A DNA stretch of 64,000 bases from Modestobacter marinus (GCF_019799945.1 NZ_JABGCH010000009.1:62001-126000); one strand, 5' to 3'. Shown: positions 26,690 through 35,203, counted from the stretch's first letter. Notes: generated from the sequence alone by a model not told the origin. Program-made: numbers and translations.

Positions 26690-26935
26690 CGCGATGACGG
26701 CCGGCACGTTCTCCTCGGCCCACGGCGGACGACGATGCCGTCGCGCTCGAGGTCCCGCAGGGAGTCCCGGAGGACCTGTGTGTCACCCCGGGGACGTGGG
26801 CACGCAGCCGGGTGGACCTCAGCGGCCCGCGTCCCAGGGCGAGGACGATGAGCAGCGTCCACTGTGCGCGAGGACGGCGAGCGCCGGACGCGTGCGCTCT
26901 CCCACCGCGTAGTCAGCCGGTTGGTCCTCCGTCAT
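26690..26935 (-). pseudogene. decayed HxlR-family regulator
   Basis: Read on the minus strand from ATG 26935, the frame gives an opening RPALAVLA. After a one-base shift near 26864 it reads WTLLIVLALGRGPLRSTRLR and VPGV. After a second shift near 26785 it reads DTQVLRDSLRDLERDGIVVR, and after a third it reads AEENVPAVI. In this order these match the HxlR winged helix (Trp-Thr-Leu-Leu-Ile, Arg-x-x-x-Leu, Leu-Arg-Glu-Leu-Glu-x-Asp-Gly). No single frame spans the domain and the C-terminus is missing, so it is a pseudogene. It is divergent from an FMN reductase gene, a classic HxlR target. Confidence 0.6.
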
Positions 26936-27063
26936 CGCCACCCCCGGGGTGCGGTCGGTCAGGTTGCACTGACCGCCGCTCCGGCAGCTACGTTCGCCCC
27001 GCCCGAGACCGGCGGAGCGCGGACCGCACTCCGCCGCACGACCGACGCCGACGGAGGAACGAC

Positions 27064-27651
27064 ATGGGCGAGCCGACGAGGCGCTACGACGTGGGGTACT
27101 TCGTGGGGAGCCTGTCCTCCACGTCGATCAACCGGATCCTGTCCCGCGCGTTGATCCGCCTCGCTCCACCGGACCTGCGGTTCACCGAGATCCCGATCCG
27201 CGATCTGCCGCTGTACAGCCAGGACTACGACGCCGACTTCCCGCCCGAGGCCACGGCGCTCAAGGAGGCGATCGCCCGGTCCGACGCCGTGTTGTTCGTG
27301 ACGCCGGAGTACAACCGCTCCATCCCCGGCGGCCTGAAGAACGCCATCGACTGGGCCTCGCGCCCGTGGGGGCAGAACTCCTTCCACCACATCCCGGCCG
27401 GCGTGATCGGAGCGTCCATCGGCGCGATCGGCACCGCCCTGGCTCAGCAGAGCCTCCGCGGGGTGCTCAGCTTCTGCAACGCCCGGCAGCTGACCTCGCC
27501 CGAGGCCTACATCCGGTACTCCCCGGAGGTCTTCCGCGACGACGGTGAAGTGCTGGACGACGCGACGGCCTCGGTCCTCAAGGACTACATGGAGGAGTTC
27601 CGCGACCACGTCGTCCGGGTCCTGACCGTGCTGCCGCGTCCCGCGGTCTGA
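27064..27651 (+). CDS. NADPH-dependent FMN reductase (azoreductase/chromate reductase type)
   Basis: 195 residues. ATG 27064 has GGAGGAA 5-6 nt upstream. Flavodoxin-like fold: phosphate-binding GSLSSTSINRIL (about residues 15-26), IRDLPLYSQDYDADFP, and the flavin-contacting FVTPEYNRSIPGGLKNAIDWASRP that defines PF03358. Late GVIGASIGAIGTALAQQSLR is also typical. Such enzymes reduce quinones, azo dyes or chromate with NAD(P)H and are often part of electrophile-stress responses, commonly under HxlR/YodB-type control. Here the neighbouring HxlR gene is broken, so this gene may be constitutively expressed. Confidence 0.92.
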   Translation: MGEPTRRYDVGYFVGSLSSTSINRILSRALIRLAPPDLRFTEIPIRDLPLYSQDYDADFPPEATALKEAIARSDAVLFVTPEYNRSIPGGLKNAIDWASRPWGQNSFHHIPAGVIGASIGAIGTALAQQSLRGVLSFCNARQLTSPEAYIRYSPEVFRDDGEVLDDATASVLKDYMEEFRDHVVRVLTVLPRPAV

Positions 27652-27670
27652 CCCGCATCCTGGGCTCCGC

Positions 27671-28147
27671 TCAGGCCGGCCTCGGGCGGACCGGGTGCCC
27701 GCTGATGATCGAGATGCGGTTGAAGGCGTTCATCGTGATGGCGAGCCAGCTGACCGCGGAGAACTGGTCGGCGGTCAGCGCCTTCCGGGCGCGGACGCGC
27801 TCACGTTCCCTCGCGTGGTGGTCGGGCAACGTGGTGAGGGTCTCGGCGAGGGCCAGGGCGGCCTGCTCGGTCGCTGAGAACAGGTCGACGTCCCGCCACG
27901 CGGGCAGGACGGCGAGGCGCTGCGGTGTCTCCCCGTTCTTCACGGCGCGGCGCACGTGCAGGTCGAGGCAGAAGCCGCAGCCGTTGAGCTGGGAGACCCG
28001 GATGTTGACCAGCTCGACGAGCAGCCGGTCCAGGCCGGCGGCCTCCGCCGTGGCGGTCACCGCCCCGGCGACCGCGGACATCGACTGGTAGACGTCGGGG
28101 CTCTGCTTGTCGATGAACAGCCGGTCGTACTCCGGTGACAGGCTCAT
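27671..28147 (-). CDS. carboxymuconolactone decarboxylase/AhpD-like protein
   Basis: 158 residues from ATG 28147 (AGGAG 5 nt upstream). All-helical AhpD-like fold with the redox Cys-x-x-Cys in LNGCGFCLDLHVRRA (about residues 62-76), followed by the conserved His four residues on. Ends with AITMNAFNRISIISGHPV, typical of the family's last helices. These proteins are peroxidases or peroxidase partners. The reading frame stays open upstream into a possible gene fragment (28148-28343). Converges on the FMN reductase gene. Confidence 0.9.
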   Translation of the reverse strand: MSLSPEYDRLFIDKQSPDVYQSMSAVAGAVTATAEAAGLDRLLVELVNIRVSQLNGCGFCLDLHVRRAVKNGETPQRLAVLPAWRDVDLFSATEQAALALAETLTTLPDHHARERERVRARKALTADQFSAVSWLAITMNAFNRISIISGHPVRPRPA

Positions 28148-28343
28148 GGGAACTCCTGGGGGTCGAGTGCACTGGTCACCAGCGAGCACCTCTCGGACGA
28201 CGTGGGAGCCGTACACCTCGCCGAGCGGGTCGGCGATGCGTTCCGGCTGCACGCTGATGACCATGTGGTGCAGCCCGCCGAGCACCCCGGCGTAGGGGCC
28301 GACGTCCAGACCGGCGACGTGGGGTCGGCACGGTGGTGGTCAT
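28148..28343 (-). pseudogene. possible frameshifted gene fragment upstream of the AhpD-like gene
   Basis: ATG 28343 has a GAGGAC-type site 11 nt upstream and begins MTTTVPTP, but that frame then becomes Arg-rich nonsense. Shifting one base after about 8 codons gives VAGLDVGPYAGVLGGLHH and then MVISVQPERIADPLGEVYGS, a normal-looking protein sequence that runs straight into the AhpD-like frame. It may be the N-terminal part of a decayed gene. I do not recognise the family. Confidence 0.28.
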
Positions 28344-28358
28344 CTCGGGGCCGTCCTC

Positions 28359-28703
28359 TCAGGAACGGTCGGGTTGGTCGGAGCTGGGCGTCAACTCGAA
28401 CTCGGCCCGGCGGTCGTCCGGCACGAGGTCCAGGTAGTCCGGGTGGCGCTGGATGTAGCCGCGGATGAACGGGCAGAAGGGCAGCACCGGGGACCCCGCC
28501 TGGCGGGTGGCGTCCAGCGCGCCGCGGGCCAGCGCCGAGCCGAGTCCGCGGCCCTCGAAGGCGGGGTCGATGACGGTGTGGGTGAACGCCGTCGCCGCGT
28601 TGGTCCACCGGTACTCGGCGAACCCCGCGACCTCGCCGTCCACCAGCACCTCGAAGCGGCCGGCCTCGGGGTTGTCCACGATCTCCGGTCCGTTCCTGGT
28701 CAT
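28359..28703 (-). CDS. small GNAT-family N-acetyltransferase
   Basis: 114 residues from ATG 28703 (AGGAAGG 8 nt upstream; a GTG three codons earlier is less well placed). Compact single-domain GNAT of the YjdJ/PF14542 type: RFEVLVDGEVAGFAEYRW, FTHTVIDPAFEGRGLGSALA with the acetyl-CoA loop GRGLG, and SPVLPFCPFIRGYIQRHPDY with the conserved Cys-Pro-Phe and His-Pro-Asp/Glu. These minimal GNATs acetylate unknown substrates. It leads a short minus-strand group ahead of the gene fragment and the AhpD-like gene. Confidence 0.88.
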   Translation of the reverse strand: MTRNGPEIVDNPEAGRFEVLVDGEVAGFAEYRWTNAATAFTHTVIDPAFEGRGLGSALARGALDATRQAGSPVLPFCPFIRGYIQRHPDYLDLVPDDRRAEFELTPSSDQPDRS

Positions 28704-28771
28704 GACGTCCACCTTCCTCTCCGTCCGGCAGTGGGGCAGCTCAGGCGGTGGAGCGGACGCGTCGCCGGTGG

Positions 28772-28860
28772 TCAGGCGTCCGTGACCGCGGAGACCCCGA
28801 ACTCGAGGACGATCTCATCGCTGACCAGGACGCCGCCGGGTCCCGACGGCTCGTGCCGTG
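28772..28860 (-). pseudogene. C-terminal remnant resembling YceI-family protein
   Basis: A short minus-strand reading frame ends GVLVSDEIVLEFGVSAVTDA followed by TGA at 28774-28772. This resembles the final beta strands of YceI-family lipocalin-like proteins, but no YceI body is found upstream; the preceding codons are low-complexity Ala/Ser. Probably the tail of a deleted gene. The rest of 28713-29037 shows nothing coding. Confidence 0.28.
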
Positions 28861-29037
28861 GTCCGGAGGACGAGGCCGACGCCGCGGCCAGGCGGTCCTG
28901 CGCCCGAGAGGTGGGACGATCCCTGCGCGTTGCCGGCGGGGCGCCCGCGGCGGCCGACGCGCTGGGATCCGCCCCGGGCTCCGGGGCGTCCGCGGGCCGG
29001 TCGGCGGAGCCGTTCCCGGGTGTGGGAGGGGGAGGTC

Positions 29038-30369
29038 ATGCGCGTCGCCGTCGTGGGAGCCGGCCCGGCCGGTCTGCTGGTCGGGAGCGCCCTGGCGGGC
29101 CGCGGCCACCAGGTCGTCGCGGTGGAGCGCGACGCCGGGCCGCCACGGCAGGGCGTGTGGGCGCGCCGCGGGGTGATGCAGTTCCACCACGCGCACGGTT
29201 TCCGGCCGCAGGTCGGGCAGGTGCTGCAGGAGGAGTGGCCGGCGGCGTTCGCGGCGTGGATGGCGCTCGGTGCCGAACCGATCACCTTCGACGTCCCCGG
29301 TGTCGGGCCGGTGCACGGGGGCCACCGGTCGCGGCGGGACACCTTTGAACGCGCGCTGCGGACGACGGCCGACGGCGTGGCGGACCTGTCGATCCGGCAG
29401 GGACACGTGGACGGCGTGGTGGCCTCGGGCGGCCGCGTCCGCGGCATCGTCGTCGACGGCCACAGCCTCGAGGCCGACCTCGTGGTCGACGCCTCCGGCC
29501 GGTCGGGACGGGCGGCCGACGAGGTGCGTGCCCCGGCGAGCGCGGGCGGTGCCTGCGGGATGGCCTACGTCGACCGGCAGTACCGCCTGCGGGACGGCGC
29601 CGGACCCGGACCGATGTCCAACCCACTGGCCTGGCAGGCCGACCTCGACGGGTACCAGGCCGTCGTCTTCCTGCACGAGCGAGGCCACTTCTCGGTAGTC
29701 CTGGTCCGGCCGACGGCGGATGCGGCACTGAAGGGACTCCGATCCGCGGCCGCGTTCGACGCTGCGTGCGCGGCCATCCCTGGACTGGCCGAGTGGACCG
29801 ACCCGGGGCGCGCCCGACCGGTGACCCAGGTGCTCCCCGGTGGCGCGCTCTACAACGTCTACCGAGGGCAGCGGGGGATCGGCGGCGGGTCGGGGCTGCC
29901 CGGACTGGTGAGCGTCGGTGACGCGGTGGCGACCACGACCCCGACGTTCGGTCGTGGCCTGGCCATGGCGTTCCTCCAGGTGCAACGGCTGCTGGCTCTC
30001 CTGGACGCCGAGGCCGATCCGGCGATGGTGGGGGAGCCGTTCGACGCCTGGTGCGAGGACACCATGCTGCCGTGGGTGTGCGACCACATCCGGATCGACG
30101 GTGACCAGGTCCGCCGCTGGCAGGGCGGTGACGTCGACCTCACCCGGCGGCTGCCCTCGGACCTGATCCTGTCCGCGGCCCAGGTGGACCCCCGGATCGC
30201 CGAGGCGAGCACCGGCTACCTGGGCATGGTCGACCTGCCCTCCTGCCTGGATCCGGTCGAGCCCCTCGCCCGCGCCGTCTACGAGTCCGGTTGGCGCCCT
30301 CCGCGCAGTCCGGGCCCCACCCGCCAGGACCTCGTCGACCTCATCGGAGCCGCCGCCGGGGGCGGATAG
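29038..30369 (+). CDS. FAD-dependent monooxygenase/oxidoreductase (PHBH-like fold)
   Basis: 443 residues. ATG 29038 has GGAGG 3-4 nt upstream. N-terminal FAD-binding dinucleotide fold VAVVGAGPAGLLVGSALAGRG with Glu at the end of strand 2 (VAVERDAGPP), and the second FAD motif VSVGDAVATTTPTFGRGLAM (about residues 293-312). The middle residues VDASGRSGRAADE match the DG-like/oxidoreductase region. No DUF or fused domain; the C-terminus (~340-443) is helical. Substrate unknown; likely hydroxylates or epoxidises a small aromatic or lipid molecule. Isolated transcription unit in the accessory region. Confidence 0.85.
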   Translation: MRVAVVGAGPAGLLVGSALAGRGHQVVAVERDAGPPRQGVWARRGVMQFHHAHGFRPQVGQVLQEEWPAAFAAWMALGAEPITFDVPGVGPVHGGHRSRRDTFERALRTTADGVADLSIRQGHVDGVVASGGRVRGIVVDGHSLEADLVVDASGRSGRAADEVRAPASAGGACGMAYVDRQYRLRDGAGPGPMSNPLAWQADLDGYQAVVFLHERGHFSVVLVRPTADAALKGLRSAAAFDAACAAIPGLAEWTDPGRARPVTQVLPGGALYNVYRGQRGIGGGSGLPGLVSVGDAVATTTPTFGRGLAMAFLQVQRLLALLDAEADPAMVGEPFDAWCEDTMLPWVCDHIRIDGDQVRRWQGGDVDLTRRLPSDLILSAAQVDPRIAEASTGYLGMVDLPSCLDPVEPLARAVYESGWRPPRSPGPTRQDLVDLIGAAAGGG

Positions 30370-30393
30370 GTCTCCGCAGGCGGGGACGGCGGG

Positions 30394-31038
30394 TCACCTG
30401 CGCCAGAACAGGTGGTGCGTCACGCCGCTCGGGCTGGGCACCACGTCGAGGTGGAAGCGGTCGAGCAGCTCATCGGGTGACGTCCAGAGCCGTACGCCGG
30501 ATCCGAGCTCCACCGGTGCGACCGCCACGTGCAGGGTGTCCACCTGGTCGGCGTCGAGGAACTGCCGGATGACGGTGGGCCCGCCACCGAGCCGGACGTC
30601 CTTGCCCTGGGCCGCCTCCCGCGCCTGTTCGAGGACCGTGGCCGGATCGCCCTCGACGAAGTGGAACGTGGTGTCGGAGAGCGTGAACGACGGACGAGGA
30701 TGGTGGGTCAGGACGAACACCGGGGTGTGGAACGGCGGCTCGGCACCCCACCAGCCCTGCCACTCGTGGTCCGGCCAGGGACCGCGCTGGGGACCGAACT
30801 TGTTGCGGCCCATGATCTCGGCGCCGATGTTGCGCGCGTAGTCGCGGGTGAAGTAGTCGTCGAGACCGCGGCTCCCTCCGGGGTCGGTCCGCCTCGGCCA
30901 GCTCGCGGTGGCGCCGGCCCAGGCCAACATGGCCCCGGGATCGGCGTGGCCGAAGGGTCTCTCCAGGCTCTGGCCCTCACCGGCACCGAACCCGTCACTG
31001 GAGACGGTGAAGTTCTGGACTCTCAGCAGCTGGTCCAC
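30394..31038 (-). CDS. dihydrofolate reductase-like (RibD C-terminal) family protein
   Basis: 214 residues. GTG 31038 with AGGAGGAGC just upstream. RibD_C/DHFR-like fold: VQNFTVSSDGFGAGEG at the start, MGRNKFGP as the conserved Met-Gly-Arg motif, VFVLTHHPRPSF, DVRLGGGPTVIRQFLDA (the NADPH phosphate-binding Gly-Gly-Gly) and VDTLHVAVAPVELGSG. This subfamily (YyaP/YwjB type) is not the housekeeping DHFR; its substrate is unsettled. Converges on the monooxygenase gene (24 bp between stops). Confidence 0.9.
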   Translation of the reverse strand: MDQLLRVQNFTVSSDGFGAGEGQSLERPFGHADPGAMLAWAGATASWPRRTDPGGSRGLDDYFTRDYARNIGAEIMGRNKFGPQRGPWPDHEWQGWWGAEPPFHTPVFVLTHHPRPSFTLSDTTFHFVEGDPATVLEQAREAAQGKDVRLGGGPTVIRQFLDADQVDTLHVAVAPVELGSGVRLWTSPDELLDRFHLDVVPSPSGVTHHLFWRR

Positions 31039-31272
31039 GTGGCTCCTCCTCCATGGTCGACGACCGTTGGACCGCCGGGCACCGGAGAACTCATCGCCGC
31101 GTGAGGACGCGGCCCGGACGGCCGCAGCTCGTCCGCGCTACGGCGAGGACGGGAGGGTGCGGAGCCGGGAGCGAGCCCGTGCCCTTCAGGTGGAAGAGTT
31201 CCGGCCACGTGTTCATCGTGGTCCCGCCGACCGCCGAACTGGCTCCGACCGTGCCGAACGAAAGGGTGAGCT

Positions 31273-33114
31273 GTGATCGACGTTGATTCCGCGCTCGACG
31301 AAGCGGGCTTGAGGAACGGTCATGTCCGGGACTACGTCCGGCACTGGGCCGAGCTGACCGGTGCCGAGCGGATCGAGGTGATCAACGCCGAGGACGACGC
31401 GCGACTCCTCCGCGAGGCGGTGGAGGCCGGTGAGCTCTTCCCCGCGGGCGAGGGGCGGTACTACTCGCGCAGCTACGTCAAGGACACCGCCCGGTCCGAG
31501 GAGCGGACCATCGTCGCCACCAACGACCCCGCCGACGCCGGCGTCTACAACAACTGGCGTCCCGCGGCGGAGATGAAGGCCCTGCTCGAGGAGCGCATGC
31601 GCGGCGCCTCGGCGGGCAAGACCATGTACGTCGTCCCGTACCTGATGGCGCCGCCCGGCTCGCCGCTCGAGGCCTACGCGGCCGGCGTCGAGGTCACCGA
31701 CGCGCGGACGGTCGTGCTGCACATGATCCGCATGGCCCGCGTCGCCGTGAAGTACGTCAACGAGCTGGCCGACCAGAACAGCTTCGTCCGTGCCGTCCAC
31801 GTCACCGGTGACCTGGAGAACCTCGGCCAGGGGACGCCGGACGACCAGCGTCACTTCGTCACCGTCGCCGACGAGCGGACGATCCTGCACTACGGCTCCT
31901 CCTACGGCGGCAACGCGCTGCTGGGCAAGATCGCCCACGGCCTGCGCCAGGCCGCCTACGACGGCTGGGCCTCCGGGGAGTTCCTGGCAGAGCAGTTCCT
32001 GCTGCTCGGGATCACCGACAAGCAGACCGGCCTCACGTACCACGTCTGCGGTGGCATGCCGAGCGCGTCGGGCAAGACCAACCTCGCGATGACGCTGGCC
32101 CCCGATGTCCTCGGCGACCGCTACCGCGTGGACTTCTACGGTGACGACATCGCCTGGCTGCGGGTCGACCCGGAGGACGGCCGGGTCTACGCCATCAACC
32201 CGGAGTTCGGCGTCTTCGGCGTCGCCAAGGACACCAACGAGCAGACCAACCCGACCGCCGTGGCGGCCATCGCCGAGGGCACCGGCGCGATCTTCACCAA
32301 CGTCGCCTACAACTCCGACACCGCCGAGGTCTGGTGGGAGGGCAAGACCCCGGAGCCGCCGGCCGACGTCACGGGCTGGCGGGACTGGAAGGGCCAGCTG
32401 ATCGCGGAGCGGCCGGACGCCGAGCGGAACGCCCCCTGGGCGCACCCGAACAGCCGGTTCACCACCACGCTCGCCCGGATCCCCAACATCGCGTCGGACT
32501 TCGAGACGCCCCGCGGCGTGCCGGTCGACGCGATCATCTTCGGCGGCCGCACCCGTGACCGGGAACCGCTCGTCCGTGCCATCACCGACCTCGCCGAGGG
32601 CGTCTACGACGGCCTGACCCTCGGCGCGGAGGCCACCTTCGCCGCCGAGGGCACCGAGGGCGTGCTGCGCTACGACCCGATGTCGATGCGGCCGTTCATG
32701 TCCTATCCGGAGGGGGCCTACGCCGCCCACTGGCTGAAGGTCATCGGCGCGGCGACCGAGCGGCCGATCTTCGCCCACGTCAACTGGTTCCAGCGGGACC
32801 CGGGCGACGGCCACTTCCTGTGGCCCGGGTACCGCGACAACCTGCGGGCCCTGCTCTGGCTGGTCGGGCTCAAGGACGGCGAGGTGACCGGACGCCGGAC
32901 GCCGGTCGGCATCGTGCCCACCGAGGACGAGCTGGACCTGCGCGGCATGGACCTGCGGCCCGGCGACCTCGACCGGCTGCTCACCATCGACACCGCGCGC
33001 TGGCGGCAGGAGATGGCCCACCGCGAGGAGCACCTGTCGGCCTTCGCGGGCCTGCCGGAGGAGATCTGGGAGGCGCACCGCCGGGTCGCCGCCGCGCTCG
33101 ACGCCGAAGCCTGA
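31273..33114 (+). CDS. pckG: phosphoenolpyruvate carboxykinase (GTP)
   Basis: 613 residues, normal length. GTG 31273 follows AAAGGGTGAG. It converts oxaloacetate plus GTP to phosphoenolpyruvate, the entry to gluconeogenesis. Family marks: NNWRPAAEMKALL, TMYVVPYLMAPPGSPLEAYA, SSYGGNALLGKIAHGLRQ, the kinase-1a loop GGMPSASGKTNLAMTL (about residues 261-276), FYGDDIAWLR, INPEFGVFGVAKDTNEQTNP, HPNSRF and FAHVNWFQRDPGDGHFLWPG. The loop has Ser where most GTP-PEPCKs carry the reactive Cys (usual PSACGKTN), and several flanking positions differ, so this is a divergent branch. A terminator-like hairpin follows. Confidence 0.93.
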   Translation: MIDVDSALDEAGLRNGHVRDYVRHWAELTGAERIEVINAEDDARLLREAVEAGELFPAGEGRYYSRSYVKDTARSEERTIVATNDPADAGVYNNWRPAAEMKALLEERMRGASAGKTMYVVPYLMAPPGSPLEAYAAGVEVTDARTVVLHMIRMARVAVKYVNELADQNSFVRAVHVTGDLENLGQGTPDDQRHFVTVADERTILHYGSSYGGNALLGKIAHGLRQAAYDGWASGEFLAEQFLLLGITDKQTGLTYHVCGGMPSASGKTNLAMTLAPDVLGDRYRVDFYGDDIAWLRVDPEDGRVYAINPEFGVFGVAKDTNEQTNPTAVAAIAEGTGAIFTNVAYNSDTAEVWWEGKTPEPPADVTGWRDWKGQLIAERPDAERNAPWAHPNSRFTTTLARIPNIASDFETPRGVPVDAIIFGGRTRDREPLVRAITDLAEGVYDGLTLGAEATFAAEGTEGVLRYDPMSMRPFMSYPEGAYAAHWLKVIGAATERPIFAHVNWFQRDPGDGHFLWPGYRDNLRALLWLVGLKDGEVTGRRTPVGIVPTEDELDLRGMDLRPGDLDRLLTIDTARWRQEMAHREEHLSAFAGLPEEIWEAHRRVAAALDAEA

Positions 33115-33122
33115 CCGTGCTC

Positions 33123-33157
33123 GCCGCCGGCTCGTCGCCCGACGACGGGCCGGCGGC
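33123..33157 (+). terminator. hairpin 8 bp after pckG stop
   Basis: GCCGCCGGC (33123-33131) pairs with GCCGGCGGC (33149-33157), with an additional inner stem TCGTCG/CGACGA. No T-run. Likely transcription end of pckG. The remaining 150 bp to the TspO gene hold nothing recognisable. Confidence 0.55.
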
Positions 33158-33310
33158 GCAGCACGTCATGGGCCCCCGCCTCCTGTAGGAGAGCGCGGGG
33201 GTTCATCAGCGTCGGGCGGTACGGGGCTCCATGCCTGCACCGTGGGTCGACGGAGCAGCTGGAGCCTCGCCGACGGGTGAGCGAGCCGGCGTCTACGAGC
33301 AAGCAGCGGG

Positions 33311-33796
33311 TCAGGAGTTCCGCCGCCACAGCTCCCAGTTGAGCGCCATCGCGAACGTCACCCACGCCAGGTAGGGGACCAGCAGGAATGCTGCCACCCG
33401 GTGTCGGCGCGCGAACGCCGCCACCGTCGCCACGATCGCCACCCAGAGCAGCGCGATCTCGACGAGCGCGAGCCCTGGACGCTTGAGGCCGAAGAACAGC
33501 AGCGGCCATGCCGCGTTGAGTGCGAGCTGCGCGCCGTACAGGGTGAGCGCGGGGCGCGACTCCTGGGGGTTCGCGCGCCACACGAGCCAGGCCGAGACGG
33601 CGTTCGCCGCGTACAGGACCGTCCACACCGGACCGAACGCCTCGTCCGGCGGGCGCCAGGACGGGCGGTCGAGCGACGGGTACCACGTTCGCACACCAGC
33701 CGCTGTGCCGACGCCACCGATACCGGCCGCAGCGGACACCGCCGCCAACGACATCGCGAGCGCCACGGCGGAACGGGTGCGCGACACGCTGGTCAT
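33311..33796 (-). CDS. tspO: TspO/MBR family tryptophan-rich sensory protein
   Basis: 161 residues from ATG 33796. Five predicted membrane helices and the family's aromatic signatures: WYPSLDRPSWRPPDEAFGPVWTVLY in loop 1/helix 2, QLALNAAWPLLFFGLKRPGLAL (the Asn-x-x-Trp motif) and LVPYLAWVTFAMALNWELW near the C-terminus. TspO proteins bind tetrapyrroles and are linked to porphyrin handling and stress. Divergent from the HhH-GPD gene; the 224 bp between them show only the CAGGAT box of that gene. Confidence 0.9.
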   Translation of the reverse strand: MTSVSRTRSAVALAMSLAAVSAAAGIGGVGTAAGVRTWYPSLDRPSWRPPDEAFGPVWTVLYAANAVSAWLVWRANPQESRPALTLYGAQLALNAAWPLLFFGLKRPGLALVEIALLWVAIVATVAAFARRHRVAAFLLVPYLAWVTFAMALNWELWRRNS

Positions 33797-34020
33797 ACCC
33801 GCATGCTGCCGCTCCCCGCGGGTCACCGCCAGAAGCCCGCCTCACCGACGGCTGCACCCGCCAGCACCGACGCGCGACCACAGCTCGACCGACGCGGTGT
33901 CCGACCTGGCAGACGCTCGGCGGTCGGGCGATCGACGTGTCGAGCCCGGGGGAACCGCGTTCATCGGAGAGCGCTCACCTGCAAGCTCACGTCGGGCGTC
34001 GATGCGGCAGGATCGCTCGG

Positions 34021-34617
34021 GTGCCGACTCTGCGCATAGCCCAGGACGCCGACGCCGACGAGCTGCTGTCCCGCGACCCGCTCGCCCTGCTGATCGGCAT
34101 GCTGCTGGACCAGCAGTTCCCGATGGAGCGCGCCTTCGGCGCACCCCGGCTGCTGGCCCAACGGATGGGCGTCGACACGCTGTCGGCCGGAGAGCTCGCC
34201 GGGTGCGATCCGGAGGTGCTGCTGCGGCACTTCCAGGGCCCCCCGGCGCTGCACCGGTACCCCGGCTCGATGGCCACCCGCACGCAGGAGCTCGCCCGGC
34301 TCCTCGTCGAGCGGTACGACGGCCGGGCCGAGGCCCTGTGGACCGACGTCCCGGACGGGCGCACCCTGCTGCGCCGGCTCGGCGAGCTGCCCGGCTTCGG
34401 CGCGCAGAAGGCGAAGATCTTCCTGGCCCTGCTGGGGAAGCAGGTCGGGATCACGCCGCCCGGCTGGCGGGAGGCGGCGGGCGAGTACGGCGAGGAGGGC
34501 TCCCGCCGCTCGGTCGCCGACATCACCGGCCCGGAGTCGCTGGTGGAGGTGCGCAGCTTCAAGCAGTCGGTGAAGCAGGCCGCGAAGGAGGCCAAGGGCG
34601 CCCGCACCGGCTCCTGA
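34021..34617 (+). CDS. HhH-GPD-type base-excision DNA repair family protein
   Basis: 198 residues from GTG 34021 with CAGGAT 7 nt upstream (34008-34013), a leaderless signature. Contains LLIGMLLDQQFPMERAFGAP, matching the first helices of endonuclease III-like folds, and a helix-hairpin-helix LRRLGELPGFGAQKAKIFLALLGKQ (about residues 118-142). The catalytic Lys/Asp pair and the iron-sulphur Cys cluster of EndoIII are not obvious, so glycosylase activity is uncertain. Actinobacteria carry such uncharacterised HhH-GPD proteins widely. Confidence 0.82.
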   Translation: MPTLRIAQDADADELLSRDPLALLIGMLLDQQFPMERAFGAPRLLAQRMGVDTLSAGELAGCDPEVLLRHFQGPPALHRYPGSMATRTQELARLLVERYDGRAEALWTDVPDGRTLLRRLGELPGFGAQKAKIFLALLGKQVGITPPGWREAAGEYGEEGSRRSVADITGPESLVEVRSFKQSVKQAAKEAKGARTGS

Positions 34618-34765
34618 GCAGCTGTCCCGGAGCCCGACGGAGGGCGGCCGCGGACACCTGCGTCGTGCACCACCGAGTGGCACGATGGGCAGCGGAGCCG
34701 GGGCTCCGGGGCCGAGCCCGACCGACCACCGCCGCCATCCCCGGCCGGTCCAGGGAAGGACACCC

Positions 34766-35110
34766 GTGGCCTCCAGCCAGTCCGCCAGCCGGCATCCCCG
34801 CAGCGCGCCCGTCCTCATCACCGACGCCGAGCCCAGCCGCACCGAGCAGCACGACGCCCGCGTCCGGCGGTACCTGATCACGATGGGGATCCGCGGGCTC
34901 AGCGTGATCGCTGCCGCGGTGAGCTATCAGTACTCGGTCTGGCTGATGATCACCTTCGCGGTCCTGGGGACCGTGCTGCCGTGGGTCGCGGTGGTCCAGG
35001 CCAACGACGGGCCGCCGAAGAAGAAGCTCGACGTGAACCGGTACCAGCCCCCAGCTCCCGACCGCATCCTGGAGAGCCGGCCCGGTGGCGGGCGCGTCAT
35101 CGACATGTGA
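34766..35110 (+). CDS. DUF3099 small membrane protein
   Basis: 114 residues from GTG 34766 (GGAAGGA 6 nt upstream). The soluble N-terminus holds VLITDAEPSRTEQHDARVRRYLITMGIR, the diagnostic DUF3099 (PF11298) segment, followed by two adjacent membrane helices (GLSVIAAAVSYQYSVWLM and ITFAVLGTVLPWVAVVQAN) and a basic/Pro-rich tail. Function unknown; actinobacteria only. DUF3039 follows 93 bp on. Confidence 0.88.
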   Translation: MASSQSASRHPRSAPVLITDAEPSRTEQHDARVRRYLITMGIRGLSVIAAAVSYQYSVWLMITFAVLGTVLPWVAVVQANDGPPKKKLDVNRYQPPAPDRILESRPGGGRVIDM

Positions 35111-35203
35111 GGACGGTCGGGGCGCGCCGTGCGCCCTGTCATCATGGTGGCCGGCTCCGAGCGGACCGGATCACCGGTCCCCACCCGACCCAGGAGGCAG
35201 CGC

